Part shown: positions 19,122 through 26,948 of the stretch, piece by piece | How the letters are laid out: every line of letters starts with the position of its first letter | How positions within the stretch are numbered: position 1 is the stretch's first letter | DNA from: Mycolicibacterium sp. YH-1 | GTDB lineage: Bacteria > Actinomycetota > Actinomycetes > Mycobacteriales > Mycobacteriaceae | Assembly (NCBI RefSeq): GCF_022557175.1 | Contig: NZ_CP092915.1 | Span: 2,356,001-2,420,000, forward strand | Length of the DNA: 64,000 nucleotides | Direction of reading: 5' to 3' | Translations under genes and position numbers: made by a program | Notes under the pieces: model-generated | Seen by the model: the letters and a program-made list of their open reading frames with translations, nothing else | Database searches by the model: none | Told to the model about the DNA's origin: nothing

Positions 19122-19766
19122 CTAGCGAGGCGCCGGGTGGTACTCGGAGGCGACGATGCCCGAGACGACGCCGGACATGATGTCGTCGAGGTGCTCTGCG
19201 GATGTGATCGTGCGGCTGCCGGTGGTGAACGAGAGCATGACGCCGCTGATGAACGTCATGAGGACGTAGGCCTGTTCGTCGGTGACGGTGGCGTCCGGGT
19301 CGGAACCCGCCGGGCGGTGCAGGCGTACCGCGTCGCGAATCAGGTCGAGGTAGCGGTCGCTGTAGCGCGAAAGGATCGTGGCGAGTGCCGGGTCGCGGTT
19401 GGCCTGCAGGACCAACTCGAACCGCACCTTGGTCCTGTGTAGGGATGCGCCGGTTCGTGAGCGCATCACCAACTTCGCCAAGCCGGAGGGCTGCGCGTTG
19501 ACGGCACCCGCTGTCGTTCGGGTGCGGCCCGGATCGGATGTGGCGGCGCTCAGATCGGCGAGATCGAGTTCGGTGACCCGCTCGGCGACCGCGTGGACCA
19601 GTGCCGTTCGCGTCCGAAAGTAGAAGGATGCCGTGCCGTCGGGAACGCCGAGTTTGCGGTCAAGCTTCAGGTGGCTCAAGCCCTTGGACCCGTCCTCGGC
19701 CAACAGGTCGATGGCCGCGTCGCAGAGTTCGCGGCGGCGTGCGTCGGGGTCGGGTTTTCTACGCAT
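19122..19766 (-). CDS. TetR-family transcriptional regulator
   Basis: The 214-residue TetR protein has its helix-turn-helix at about 30-52 (LSHLKLDRKLGVPDGTASFYF) and a variable helical ligand domain. It lies between two copies of the palindrome GACTCTAC-N4-GTAGAGTC, one before the ALDH gene and one before the SDR, and is the obvious candidate to bind both. Its own promoter faces the second site, so autoregulation is likely. The ligand is unknown; an aldehyde, acid or acyl-CoA of the pathway is plausible. Confidence 0.87.
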   Translation of the reverse strand: MRRKPDPDARRRELCDAAIDLLAEDGSKGLSHLKLDRKLGVPDGTASFYFRTRTALVHAVAERVTELDLADLSAATSDPGRTRTTAGAVNAQPSGLAKLVMRSRTGASLHRTKVRFELVLQANRDPALATILSRYSDRYLDLIRDAVRLHRPAGSDPDATVTDEQAYVLMTFISGVMLSFTTGSRTITSAEHLDDIMSGVVSGIVASEYHPAPR

Positions 19767-19884
19767 CTTGTGCGGGCAGTGTAGTCAGCGGGCCTGGGCT
19801 CACGCGTTCTCCTCATGCATTTGGGAGGAATTCTCGGGCCCATTTCGGTGTGGGCTCGCTGCGGCGTCTGTTATCGTCACGCCA

Positions 19885-19904
19885 GACTCTACTTTAGTAG
19901 AGTC
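19885..19904. promoter_or_regulatory. Operator of the 19122 TetR regulator, site 2 (perfect palindrome)
   Basis: GACTCTAC TTTA GTAGAGTC is an uninterrupted 8+8 palindrome in the gap between the TetR gene and the divergent SDR, 40 bp before the SDR start, the same distance as site 1 from the ALDH start. Confidence 0.85.
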
Positions 19905-19944
19905 AGGATTTCCCTGAAATCCCTTGCGCCACAGTCGGAGGTAG

Positions 19945-20727
19945 ATGTTGAGCGCCGAGATCGATCTCAGTGGACGGCGGGTTGTCATCACAGGCGGTGG
20001 CCAGGGTGTCGGGCGAGGTCTGGCGCTCGCCTTTGGCGCGGCGGGGGCCGAGGTACTCGTCAACGACCTTCGCGCCGAGCGCTCGCGGGCGGTGGTCGAC
20101 GAGATCAGTGCTCGTGGCGGCGCGGCGGTGTCGGTGCCGTTCGACGTCACCGACTACGGCAGCGTCACGGAGGCGCTGACCGCATCGGAGCCGGTCGACA
20201 TCCTGATCAACAACGCGGGAAACGCCGGTGCCGAGGGATTCGCCGGTCGGGGCCGATTCGCCGAAACCGAACCCGCGGACTGGGAGTCGTTCCTGCGGGT
20301 GAATCTCTACGGTGTTCTGCACTGCACGCGCGCCGTGCTGCCGGGGATGGTCTTCAATGAGTGGGGTCGGATTCTCACGATCGTCTCCGATGCCGGACGC
20401 ACCGGGGATCCCGGGGGCGCCGTCTACGGGGCGTCGAAGGCGGGGGCTGCCGGGCTGACGCGCTCGGTGGCCCTGGAGAACGGGCGCTTCGGCATCACGG
20501 CCAACAACATCTCGCTGGGTACCATGCGCACACCGCTGACCGAGCCGCTGTGGGCCGAGCAGGCGGATTCGCCTCAGGCCAAGGCGATCCTGGCGAACTA
20601 CGCAATCCGTCGCCCGGGTGTGCCCGATGACCTCACTTACCTCGCCGTGATGCTCGCGAGCGATCACGGCTCATGGATCACGGGTCAGACGATCTGCGTC
20701 AACGGCGGGTACTCGCTGACGCTCTAG
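19945..20727 (+). CDS. Short-chain dehydrogenase/reductase of the TetR regulon
   Basis: The 260-residue classical SDR has TGGGQGVG at 16-23, NNAG at 89-92, Ser148 and Y161-x3-K165. Acidic DLRAE after beta-2 (residue 41) suggests NAD(H). The ATG has GGAGG four bases upstream. The palindrome at 19885 places it under the same regulator as the ALDH and LLM genes, so an alcohol-to-aldehyde-to-acid route (SDR then ALDH) is a reasonable guess. The substrate is unknown. Confidence 0.88.
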   Translation: MLSAEIDLSGRRVVITGGGQGVGRGLALAFGAAGAEVLVNDLRAERSRAVVDEISARGGAAVSVPFDVTDYGSVTEALTASEPVDILINNAGNAGAEGFAGRGRFAETEPADWESFLRVNLYGVLHCTRAVLPGMVFNEWGRILTIVSDAGRTGDPGGAVYGASKAGAAGLTRSVALENGRFGITANNISLGTMRTPLTEPLWAEQADSPQAKAILANYAIRRPGVPDDLTYLAVMLASDHGSWITGQTICVNGGYSLTL

Positions 20728-20747
20728 CTCGCGCACCCGCGCTGCGG

Positions 20748-21578
20748 TCAGGTCAGGTGATCGAATTCACCACTCACCCAACGGATATGTCGCCGCGCCG
20801 CGTTTCGCACAACGTCGTGGGCATCGCGCTCGATGGCGTCGCCGCCGAGCGTGTATAGGCGGTCGAAGTCAACGGCCTCCAAGTCATCGACCAACCGCTG
20901 CACGGTGCCCGCGGACATCGGCACGTGCCGCGGGTAGTTGCGCTGGAACGACAACCAGCCGGGATCGAGGCTGCCGCTGACGGTGTCCCCGGCGAGCAGG
21001 CTCCCGTCGGGTGTGAGCGCGACGGCGCTCGACGGCATGTGACCGCCCAGCCGGATGACCCGGAGGCCGGGCAGCGGCTGGACCTCCCCGTCCCAGAACG
21101 CGACGACGGCATCGGGACGCGGAAGCCATTGTCTGGCAGCTGTGTTGACCAATACCGGCACCTGCCCGAACGCGTGGCTCCAGCTGACCTGGGCGGCGAA
21201 CATGTGCGGGTGACTTGTGGCGATGACGCTCACCCCGCCGAGGCCGCGCACCAGGCTCTCGACCTCATCGTCGAGGTAGGCGGGCGGATCCCACAACAGA
21301 TTGCCGTCCGCGGTGCACACCAGAAACGACCACTGGCCGATACCCAGACGCGGCAGCCGCCGAAAACTGTGCACACCCCGGCCGTGGTCGCGGTGCTCGG
21401 TGCTGTGTGGCTGCGCCGCCAACTCATCGAGGGTCAGCCATTGGCGGGTGTGTGGGCCGAGGTCGCCGAGTTCTTCATCGGACACCGGCCCCACATCGAA
21501 AACGCAGCCGTCCAGGGGCGGCGCTTCGGCCGAATCAGGGTGTTCCAACCCGCAGCCGTCGCATATCCATGTCGTCAT
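20748..21578 (-). CDS. Metallo-beta-lactamase-fold protein with atypical metal site
   Basis: The 276-residue protein has the MBL layout but not the usual HxHxDH: the site reads SHPHMFAA (H123, H125) with no following DH. H180 (LGGHMPSS) and D198 (LLAGDTV) keep the later ligands. An N-terminal C6-x2-C9 (ICDGCGLEHP) resembles a rubredoxin or zinc knuckle half. It probably binds at most one metal, or acts on a small substrate. Function unknown; it lies 20 bp from the convergent SDR. Confidence 0.72.
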   Translation of the reverse strand: MTTWICDGCGLEHPDSAEAPPLDGCVFDVGPVSDEELGDLGPHTRQWLTLDELAAQPHSTEHRDHGRGVHSFRRLPRLGIGQWSFLVCTADGNLLWDPPAYLDDEVESLVRGLGGVSVIATSHPHMFAAQVSWSHAFGQVPVLVNTAARQWLPRPDAVVAFWDGEVQPLPGLRVIRLGGHMPSSAVALTPDGSLLAGDTVSGSLDPGWLSFQRNYPRHVPMSAGTVQRLVDDLEAVDFDRLYTLGGDAIERDAHDVVRNAARRHIRWVSGEFDHLT

Positions 21579-21635
21579 GCCGCCGAGGCTATGACCTGAA
21601 TCTAGGTTGAGGTCAAGCGCTCCGGCCGGAACCGA

Positions 21636-23060
21636 CTACCAATTGCTTGGCGCGTAGTCCTTCAGGAAGCAGCCGTGCAGATCCTCGCCCTGCTCACCGC
21701 GCACGATCGGGTCGTACACGCGGGCGGCGCCGTCGACGAGGTCGAGTGGGGCGTGGAAGCCCTCCTCGGCCAGCCGCAGCTTGGTCGGGTGTGGACGCTC
21801 GTCGGTGATCCAGCCGGTGTCGACGGCGGTCATCAGGATGGCGTCGCGCTCGAGCATCTCCGCTGAGCTGGTGCGCGTGAGCATGTTCAGCGCGGCCTTG
21901 GCCATGTTGGTGTGCGGATGTCCCGGCCCCTTGTAACCCCGGCTGAACTGGCCCTCCATCGCCGACACGTTCACCACGTACTTGCGTCGCGCCGACGCCG
22001 CGGCCATCGCCGGGCGAAGGCGGCTCACCAGGATGAAGGGCGCGGTCTGGTTGCAGAGCTGCACCTCGAGCAGCTCCATCGCGTCGACCTCGTGCACCCG
22101 CTGTGTCCAACTGTTGACCGAGGCGGTGTCGGGCAGCAGGCCACCCGCGTCGATGGCCGTGCCGGCGGCGATGCGCTCCGGCGAGGCGCTGCGGGCGGTG
22201 AGGGCGAGCTCCATGATGGCGTGTGGTGTCTGATGCTCCGCGAGACTTCCCGCGAGCGCCGCCGGGTGTGCGTCGCTGACCCGGTCGAAGGTGACCACAT
22301 CGACCTGTGCCAGTTCGGGCGGCGGGGTGCGCTCGGCCTCGATCAGTGCGGCGTAGGAGCCCGGGGCACGCCGCACCGTCTGGGCCGCGTTGTTGATCAG
22401 GATGTCCAGGGGGCCCTGTGCGGCCACCGTGTCAGCGAGCGCGACGACCTGAGCCGGATCGCGCAGATCGATGCCCACGACGCGCAGCCGGTGCAGCCAG
22501 TCGGCGCTGTCTTCCATGGCGGCGAAGCGACGCACGGCGTCGTTGGGAAAGCGCGTGGTGATCGTGGTGTGGGCACCGTCGCGGAGCAGCCGCAGCGCGA
22601 TGTACATGCCGATCTTGGCGCGCCCGCCGGTGAGCAGCGCCGTGCGGCCGGTGAGGTCGGTGCGGGCGTCGCGCTTGGCTCGGTTGAACGCGGCGCACGG
22701 CGGGCAGAGCTGGTGATAGAACGCGTCGACCACGGTGTAGCGGTTCTTGCACGTGTAGCAGGCCCGCGAGCGCTGCAGCGTGCCCGCGCTGGCCCCGACC
22801 GCGGTGGACACCAACGGCAGGCCCTGGGTCTCGTCGTCGATGCGCCCGGGTGCCCCGGTGGCCGTGGCCGCGGTGACGGCGTCATCGGCGGCGGTCACCG
22901 CATCCCGCTTGGCGTGGCGTCGGGCCAGCTTGACCGACTTCCACAGCGATGCGGTGGCCCGGCGCACCGCCACCGCATCAGGGTGCTCGGGGGGTAGTGC
23001 CTCGATCTCGGACAGCACTTTCAGACAGGTGCTGAGCTGCTGCGGATCGATCTCGGTCAC
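21636..23060 (-). CDS. Zinc-ribbon SDR-family fusion protein
   Basis: The 474-residue protein has a helical N-terminal region of about 95 residues, then a four-cysteine ribbon C101-x2-C104 ... C119-x2-C122 (CYTCKNRYTVVDAFYHQLCPPC), then an SDR domain. The Rossmann loop is TGGRAKIG at 144-151 and NNAAQTVRR follows; a large insert of about 70 residues separates it from the active-site half (YKGPGHPHTNMAKAALNM). The Tyr-x3-Lys motif is not canonical. Similar fusions exist in Actinobacteria and are annotated only as SDR. Function unknown; the ribbon suggests a protein or nucleic-acid contact. Confidence 0.75.
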   Translation of the reverse strand: MTEIDPQQLSTCLKVLSEIEALPPEHPDAVAVRRATASLWKSVKLARRHAKRDAVTAADDAVTAATATGAPGRIDDETQGLPLVSTAVGASAGTLQRSRACYTCKNRYTVVDAFYHQLCPPCAAFNRAKRDARTDLTGRTALLTGGRAKIGMYIALRLLRDGAHTTITTRFPNDAVRRFAAMEDSADWLHRLRVVGIDLRDPAQVVALADTVAAQGPLDILINNAAQTVRRAPGSYAALIEAERTPPPELAQVDVVTFDRVSDAHPAALAGSLAEHQTPHAIMELALTARSASPERIAAGTAIDAGGLLPDTASVNSWTQRVHEVDAMELLEVQLCNQTAPFILVSRLRPAMAAASARRKYVVNVSAMEGQFSRGYKGPGHPHTNMAKAALNMLTRTSSAEMLERDAILMTAVDTGWITDERPHPTKLRLAEEGFHAPLDLVDGAARVYDPIVRGEQGEDLHGCFLKDYAPSNW

Positions 23061-23144
23061 CGCTAAAGGGTACGGGGAGACCCGGCAGTGAATCGAATCT
23101 GCGACCTTCGGCGGCCACCGGATTGCCCTCCAGCCGGCTCCACA

Positions 23145-23855
23145 TCAGGCAGCGTCGTGGAAGACCAAGCCCAGGGCGAATCGGGTACCGGATCGGATCA
23201 CGGAGACGCCGTGCCGCATCGGAGCCGCCGACCACCCGCGGCGGGAGGGGACGGGACGATCACGGGTGGTGAACACCAGACCGTGCCCGTGCGGGATGAG
23301 GGTGGCGGTGCCGCGGGACTGCGCGCGGGGGCGTTGTTCGTAGAGCAGGAACTCTCCGCCGGTGTGGTCGATACCCGGCTGGTTCAGGTTGATCACCACC
23401 TGTAGCGGAAACACCAACTCGCCGTACAGATCCCGGTGCAGAGCGTTCCAGTCGCCCGCTCGGTACTTGAGCAGGATCGGGGTGGGTTTGGTCTGCCCTG
23501 CCGCATGACACTGCTGCAGCCACTCCTCGAGGCTGTCGGGCCAGGGCACGTCACGGCCGAGTTTGGTCCACCAGTCGCGCGCGATCGGCAGCAGCTTGGG
23601 GTAGAGCGCCGCCTTGAGTTCGGCGATGGCGTCGGGGAACGGCTCGGTGAAGTAGCGGTACTCGCCCTCACCGAAGCGATACCGACCCATGTGCACCGTT
23701 GAGCGGAACCGGTCGTCGTCGGGGTAGAGCGACGCGATCTCGGCGGCCTCGTCGGCCGAGAGCAGCGGCCCGGTCAACGCGCAGCCGATGGCGTCGAGAT
23801 CGGCGTGAACGCCGGTCCAGTCGACGGCCTCGACGCGGTCCCGCCACGGGCTCAT
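23145..23855 (-). CDS. 2-oxoglutarate/Fe(II) oxygenase
   Basis: The 236-residue protein has a complete facial triad: H140-R-D142 (NALHRDLYG) and H215 (MRHGVSVI), with R225 (SGTRFALGLVFH) as 2-oxoglutarate anchor. It resembles the family annotated 2OG-Fe(II) oxygenase PF09859 in bacteria, whose substrates are unknown. It follows ogt with an ATGA overlap and is the last gene of a sigma factor - ogt - oxygenase operon. AlkB proteins repair alkylated bases by the same chemistry, but the spacing and flanks here are not AlkB-like. Confidence 0.82.
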   Translation of the reverse strand: MSPWRDRVEAVDWTGVHADLDAIGCALTGPLLSADEAAEIASLYPDDDRFRSTVHMGRYRFGEGEYRYFTEPFPDAIAELKAALYPKLLPIARDWWTKLGRDVPWPDSLEEWLQQCHAAGQTKPTPILLKYRAGDWNALHRDLYGELVFPLQVVINLNQPGIDHTGGEFLLYEQRPRAQSRGTATLIPHGHGLVFTTRDRPVPSRRGWSAAPMRHGVSVIRSGTRFALGLVFHDAA

Positions 23856-24466
23856 GCCGCGGCCTCCAGGGTGAGCAGCGTGCGTTTGGCCTCCACACCG
23901 CCGAGGTAGCCGCCCATCGTGCCGTCACTGCGCACCACCCGATGGCACGGCACCACGACGGGTAGCGGGTTGGTGGCACACGCGGTGCCGACGGCGCGCA
24001 CGGCCTTCGGGTTACCGGCCAGTGCGGCCACGGTCGCATAGCTGGCGGTCAGGCCGTAGCCGATGTCGGGCAGGTGGTGCAGCACGGTGGCGCGGAACCC
24101 GGCCGACAGCCGCCAGTCCAGGGGCACGTCGAAAGCCCTGCGATGTCCGGCGAAGTACTCGTCGAGTTGACGGGCGACGGCGTCGAGGCGGGCCGGGACG
24201 AGCAGGATCCGGTGGCTGACCTTGTCGGCCAGTGTCTGCAGGACTCGGTCGTGGTCCTCGCTGGCGTATGCGACGCGGACAAGTCCGCGCTCGGTCGCGG
24301 CGAGCAGCAGTCCTCCGACGGGGGTGTCGACGAGTCGGTAGGCGACGTCCAGGATGCCGTCGCGCTGCGCGGCGGCGGCGAGGCGGGCATGCAGCTCGCT
24401 GAGTTTGTCGGGGGTGGGGTTGGTGCTCCGCGCCATGTCACGGATGAGGTCGTCGTTGTCGGTCAT
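23852..24466 (-). CDS. ogt: Methylated-DNA--protein-cysteine methyltransferase (Ogt type)
   Basis: The 204-residue suicide DNA-repair protein removes O6-alkyl groups from guanine onto Cys174 in the motif PCHRVV (173-178). The preceding AVGTACATNPLPVVV segment and downstream GGYLGGVEAKRTLL are canonical. The DNA-recognition helix is the SYATVAALAG stretch at about 142-151. ATG 24466 overlaps the sigma-factor stop (ATGA) and its own stop overlaps the oxygenase start (ATGA), so the three genes are translationally coupled. The longer frame to 24883 is a shadow of the sigma gene. There is about a 30-residue N-terminal extension beyond typical Ogt. Confidence 0.93.
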   Translation of the reverse strand: MTDNDDLIRDMARSTNPTPDKLSELHARLAAAAQRDGILDVAYRLVDTPVGGLLLAATERGLVRVAYASEDHDRVLQTLADKVSHRILLVPARLDAVARQLDEYFAGHRRAFDVPLDWRLSAGFRATVLHHLPDIGYGLTASYATVAALAGNPKAVRAVGTACATNPLPVVVPCHRVVRSDGTMGGYLGGVEAKRTLLTLEAAA

Positions 24467-24945
24467 GGGGTCACTCCTTCCCTGGAGTAGGTGCGTCGAA
24501 GTGCGGCGATGCCGTCGGCGGCGGCGCGTCTGGCGGCGGTGGCGGTGCCGCCGAGGATCGCGGCGACCTCGGTGTAAGGCAGGCCGGCCAGGTAGTGGTA
24601 GGCCACGGCGTGCCGCTGCTTGTTGGGCAGAGCGGCGAGGGCGTCGGCGAGGTCGTCGTCGCGTTCGGGGCGCTGGGTGCCGGGTGTCTCGGGCAGGGTG
24701 TCGGTCGGGATTGCGGCGCGGGTTCGGGTGCGGGTGACGTCGATGGCCTTGCGGTGCGCGATGGTGACCAGCCAGGCCTCGACGTTGGCGTCGGCGGGAA
24801 GCTGCGGGTACGCCCTCATCGCGGACAGGAAGGTCTCCGACCACGCATCGTCGGCATCGACCGGCCCGAGGACGGCACGGCACACCCGCAGCACTGTCGG
24901 TCCGTGATCGGAGACCACCTTCTCGAAGGGCTGTTGGACTGTCAC
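24463..24945 (-). CDS. ECF-type RNA polymerase sigma factor
   Basis: The 160-residue product has only regions sigma2 (about 8-75: VLRVCRAVLGPVDADDAWSETFLSAMRAYPQ then WLVTIAHRKAIDVTR) and sigma4 (about 100-155: ALAALPNKQRHAVAYHYLAGLPYTEVAAILGGTATAARRAAADGIAALR). That is the layout of extracytoplasmic-function sigma factors. No anti-sigma gene is next to it. I use GTG 24945, which begins right before the sigma2 helix; ATG 25005 would add 20 residues and overlap the upstream exporter by 17 bp. It is first in an operon with ogt and an oxygenase, so it may direct an alkylation or stress response (inference). Confidence 0.85.
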   Translation of the reverse strand: MTVQQPFEKVVSDHGPTVLRVCRAVLGPVDADDAWSETFLSAMRAYPQLPADANVEAWLVTIAHRKAIDVTRTRTRAAIPTDTLPETPGTQRPERDDDLADALAALPNKQRHAVAYHYLAGLPYTEVAAILGGTATAARRAAADGIAALRRTYSREGVTP

Positions 24946-24988
24946 ACGCTGTAGACGCTCCGAGGCCGGATTGTGTGAGGTCCGCTCG

Positions 24989-26596
24989 TCACCCGGCGTT
25001 GCCATCCTGGTCGCCCGGGGTGTCGGCGGGGCCGGGCGCGGCGCGGCTCTCCGAGGTGTCGGCGTCTCCGCCAGACGCCACCTCGAGTGCCATGCTTCGG
25101 GACCGCAACCGGCCCGTACCCGTGGGCGGCTGCTCGGTTGCCGGCCGCAATTTCGTGACGCGGCCGACAGCGCGCCGGAGCCCGGGTGGACCCTCGATCC
25201 GGAAGAACGTGCCCACCCGTCCCGAGCCATATCGCAGAGGTGAGCCGAGGAGTTCGCCCATCACCACCCCGGCGCCGATGGCGAGCGCTATTGCGGCCGC
25301 TGACAACATCTGAGCGAGACCACGGTCGAAGTCCTCGTCGACAGCGAACGCGAACACCCCCCGGAAGACCGCAAGCCCCGGCAGCAACGGTGTGATCCCG
25401 GCCGTCACGATGACAAGGGCCGGTGCCTGCCTGCGGATCGAGATCATGGTGGCGAAGAGGCCGACGGCGATGGCCGCGACCCCGGTGGCGATGACCGGGC
25501 TGAATCCGGCTGCGCCGAGGCCGATGAACACCAGTGCGGCGATCGCGGCCGCGAGTCCTGCGGAGGCCATCGAGCGCAACGGGGCGTAGCTGGCGAGGGT
25601 CAGGCACACACCGGCCAGCGCAGCGCCCAGTGTGGCGACGATGATCGGCAGCGGCATGTGGGGCGTGATGTAGGTCTGGCTCACGTCGACGTGCAGTTCG
25701 ATCTCGATACCCGCCACGGTCACGATCTGGAGGGTGGCGAGGATGCCGACGACGATCCCCGCGGTCAGAAACACCGCGTCGCCCAGCCGGGCAAGAGCGG
25801 TGATCATGTACCCGGTCAGCGCATCCTGCATCGAACCGACCAGCGTCAACCCCGCCAGCAGCACCACGATTCCGGTGGCCACGAGGGTGGTCAGGCCCTG
25901 CCCGGCGAAGCGGTACATCGCCACAGCGACGAGGGTCGCGATACCGGCACCGACAGCCTGCTGGAAGAAGAACGGGGTGCCGATCCGGTTCAGAAGTCGG
26001 CCCAGACGGTCGATGACCGCGGAGGTCACCGCGGCCACGATGCAGGTGAGCCATGTGCCGCCGATCAGCATGGCGATACCCAGGGCGAAGCCCGCCCAGG
26101 CCGCGGTCGCCAGCCAGCGAGGGTAGGGGTGCGGCCGTTCCGTGAGCACGTCCATCGCCTCGTGCGCCTGGTTCACCGACACACCGCCCGAGGTGATTCG
26201 TTGGATCAAGCGGTCGAGTTCGGCCAGTCGGGTGTAGTCGGTGGACCGGGTGCGCACGGATTGCATGATGGTGACGGGCGGTCGGTCTGCGGTCGGCGGT
26301 GCGGACACGATGATGGTGGTGAACGTGATGTCGACGACGCAGTCGATGAGTTCGTACGCCTGAGCGACGTCGTGCGCGGTTGCGACGACATCTGCGGTAC
26401 CCGAACCGGATGACAGCATCACCTCGGCGAGACGGATGGTGAGGTCGAGCACCTTGCGGGCGTGCAGGTCGCTGACGCCGGCCGACGTGCGGCGCCGTTG
26501 ACCGGCACCGGTGGCCGGATCCCGGCGACCGCCGCTGAGCGCCATCCGCAGCCCCCGGCGCAGCCGATCGGTGCCGCCTGATCCATCGTGGTCCAT
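24989..26596 (-). CDS. ThrE-type threonine/serine exporter family protein
   Basis: The 535-residue integral membrane protein has the two ThrE modules: an N-terminal cytoplasmic part with the conserved helix DLTIRLAEVMLSSGSGTADV, a first membrane block of about five helices, and a second ThrE_2 block of about five helices. A Pro/Ser/Asp-rich cytoplasmic tail of about 80 residues follows. Corynebacterium ThrE and Rv3737 are the nearest named relatives. It probably exports small polar amino acids. ATG 26596 is preferred; upstream codons to 26668 are Pro/Gly-rich and unsupported. The sigma gene begins 44 bp downstream. Confidence 0.87.
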   Translation of the reverse strand: MDHDGSGGTDRLRRGLRMALSGGRRDPATGAGQRRRTSAGVSDLHARKVLDLTIRLAEVMLSSGSGTADVVATAHDVAQAYELIDCVVDITFTTIIVSAPPTADRPPVTIMQSVRTRSTDYTRLAELDRLIQRITSGGVSVNQAHEAMDVLTERPHPYPRWLATAAWAGFALGIAMLIGGTWLTCIVAAVTSAVIDRLGRLLNRIGTPFFFQQAVGAGIATLVAVAMYRFAGQGLTTLVATGIVVLLAGLTLVGSMQDALTGYMITALARLGDAVFLTAGIVVGILATLQIVTVAGIEIELHVDVSQTYITPHMPLPIIVATLGAALAGVCLTLASYAPLRSMASAGLAAAIAALVFIGLGAAGFSPVIATGVAAIAVGLFATMISIRRQAPALVIVTAGITPLLPGLAVFRGVFAFAVDEDFDRGLAQMLSAAAIALAIGAGVVMGELLGSPLRYGSGRVGTFFRIEGPPGLRRAVGRVTKLRPATEQPPTGTGRLRSRSMALEVASGGDADTSESRAAPGPADTPGDQDGNAG

Positions 26597-26780
26597 CGCT
26601 GCAAACGATACTGATCCGGCGCTGCAATCTGGCCGCGCCCCGCCTGACGTCGACGTGGGTCGCGTCACCCGGCTTCGTCGGCGCGCCCGGGTGATCGGGG
26701 TGGTTCACATTTGTGACGGTGCACGTCGAGTGTGGCTTCGCGTCGAACCCGTTGAGCCAGTTGATCTGGACGCTGTACCA

Positions 26781-26822
26781 CCGGAATTGGCATGCCCAGC
26801 GGTGGGGGCATGCCAATTCCGG
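26781..26822. repeat. Perfect 17-bp inverted repeat (hairpin)
   Basis: CCGGAATTGGCATGCCC and its exact complement enclose an 8-nt loop. It lies downstream of the SnoaL-like gene (minus strand) and abuts the 20-bp repeat copy. There is no U-tract on either strand, so it may be a repeat element rather than a terminator. Confidence 0.8.
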
Positions 26823-26823
26823 C

Positions 26824-26843
26824 CGTCATCACATGTTGACGCG
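26824..26843 (+). repeat. 20-bp direct repeat, copy A
   Basis: CGTCATCACATGTTGACGCG differs at one base from copy B at 30799-30818. Both copies are preceded by GGGG(C/T)ATGCC, 9 and 8 nt upstream. The pair brackets a 4-kb accessory segment. Confidence 0.75.
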
Positions 26844-26948
26844 TTCGCTCGCGCGGGCAGGGATCGAATCCTCCGACTCAGGAATCCCGGGTGCCCAGCG
26901 GTCCGCGCGCGTTAGTGCGGCGGAGCCCCTGGACTGGCGGGTTACCGG

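Larger units (their letters stand above)
26597..26948. other. Intergenic region with palindromes and a tRNA-like relic
   Basis: No gene is supported. The stretch holds a TCACA-TT-TGTGA palindrome at 26705-26716, a perfect 17-bp hairpin (26781-26822), one copy of a 20-bp repeat (26824-26843), and a T-arm-like sequence (minus strand GGATTCGATCC near 26870). A 40-residue plus-strand frame begins inside the repeat (MLTRSLARAG...), without a ribosome binding site. Confidence 0.5.

Noticed and set aside
17413..19125. A 570-codon plus-strand frame
   Set aside because: It is antisense to the aldehyde dehydrogenase and LLM genes with catalytic residues intact; composition is that of a shadow.
23145..23855. 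Assignment of the oxygenase as AlkB
   Set aside because: The HxD and distal His are present, but the flanking AlkB sequence motifs (such as RxxxxxR and substrate loops) are not visible.
24942..26816. A 624-codon open frame overlapping the ThrE-like gene in another frame
   Set aside because: Translation is Arg/His-rich with no domain; the ThrE frame has clear membrane helices and family motifs.
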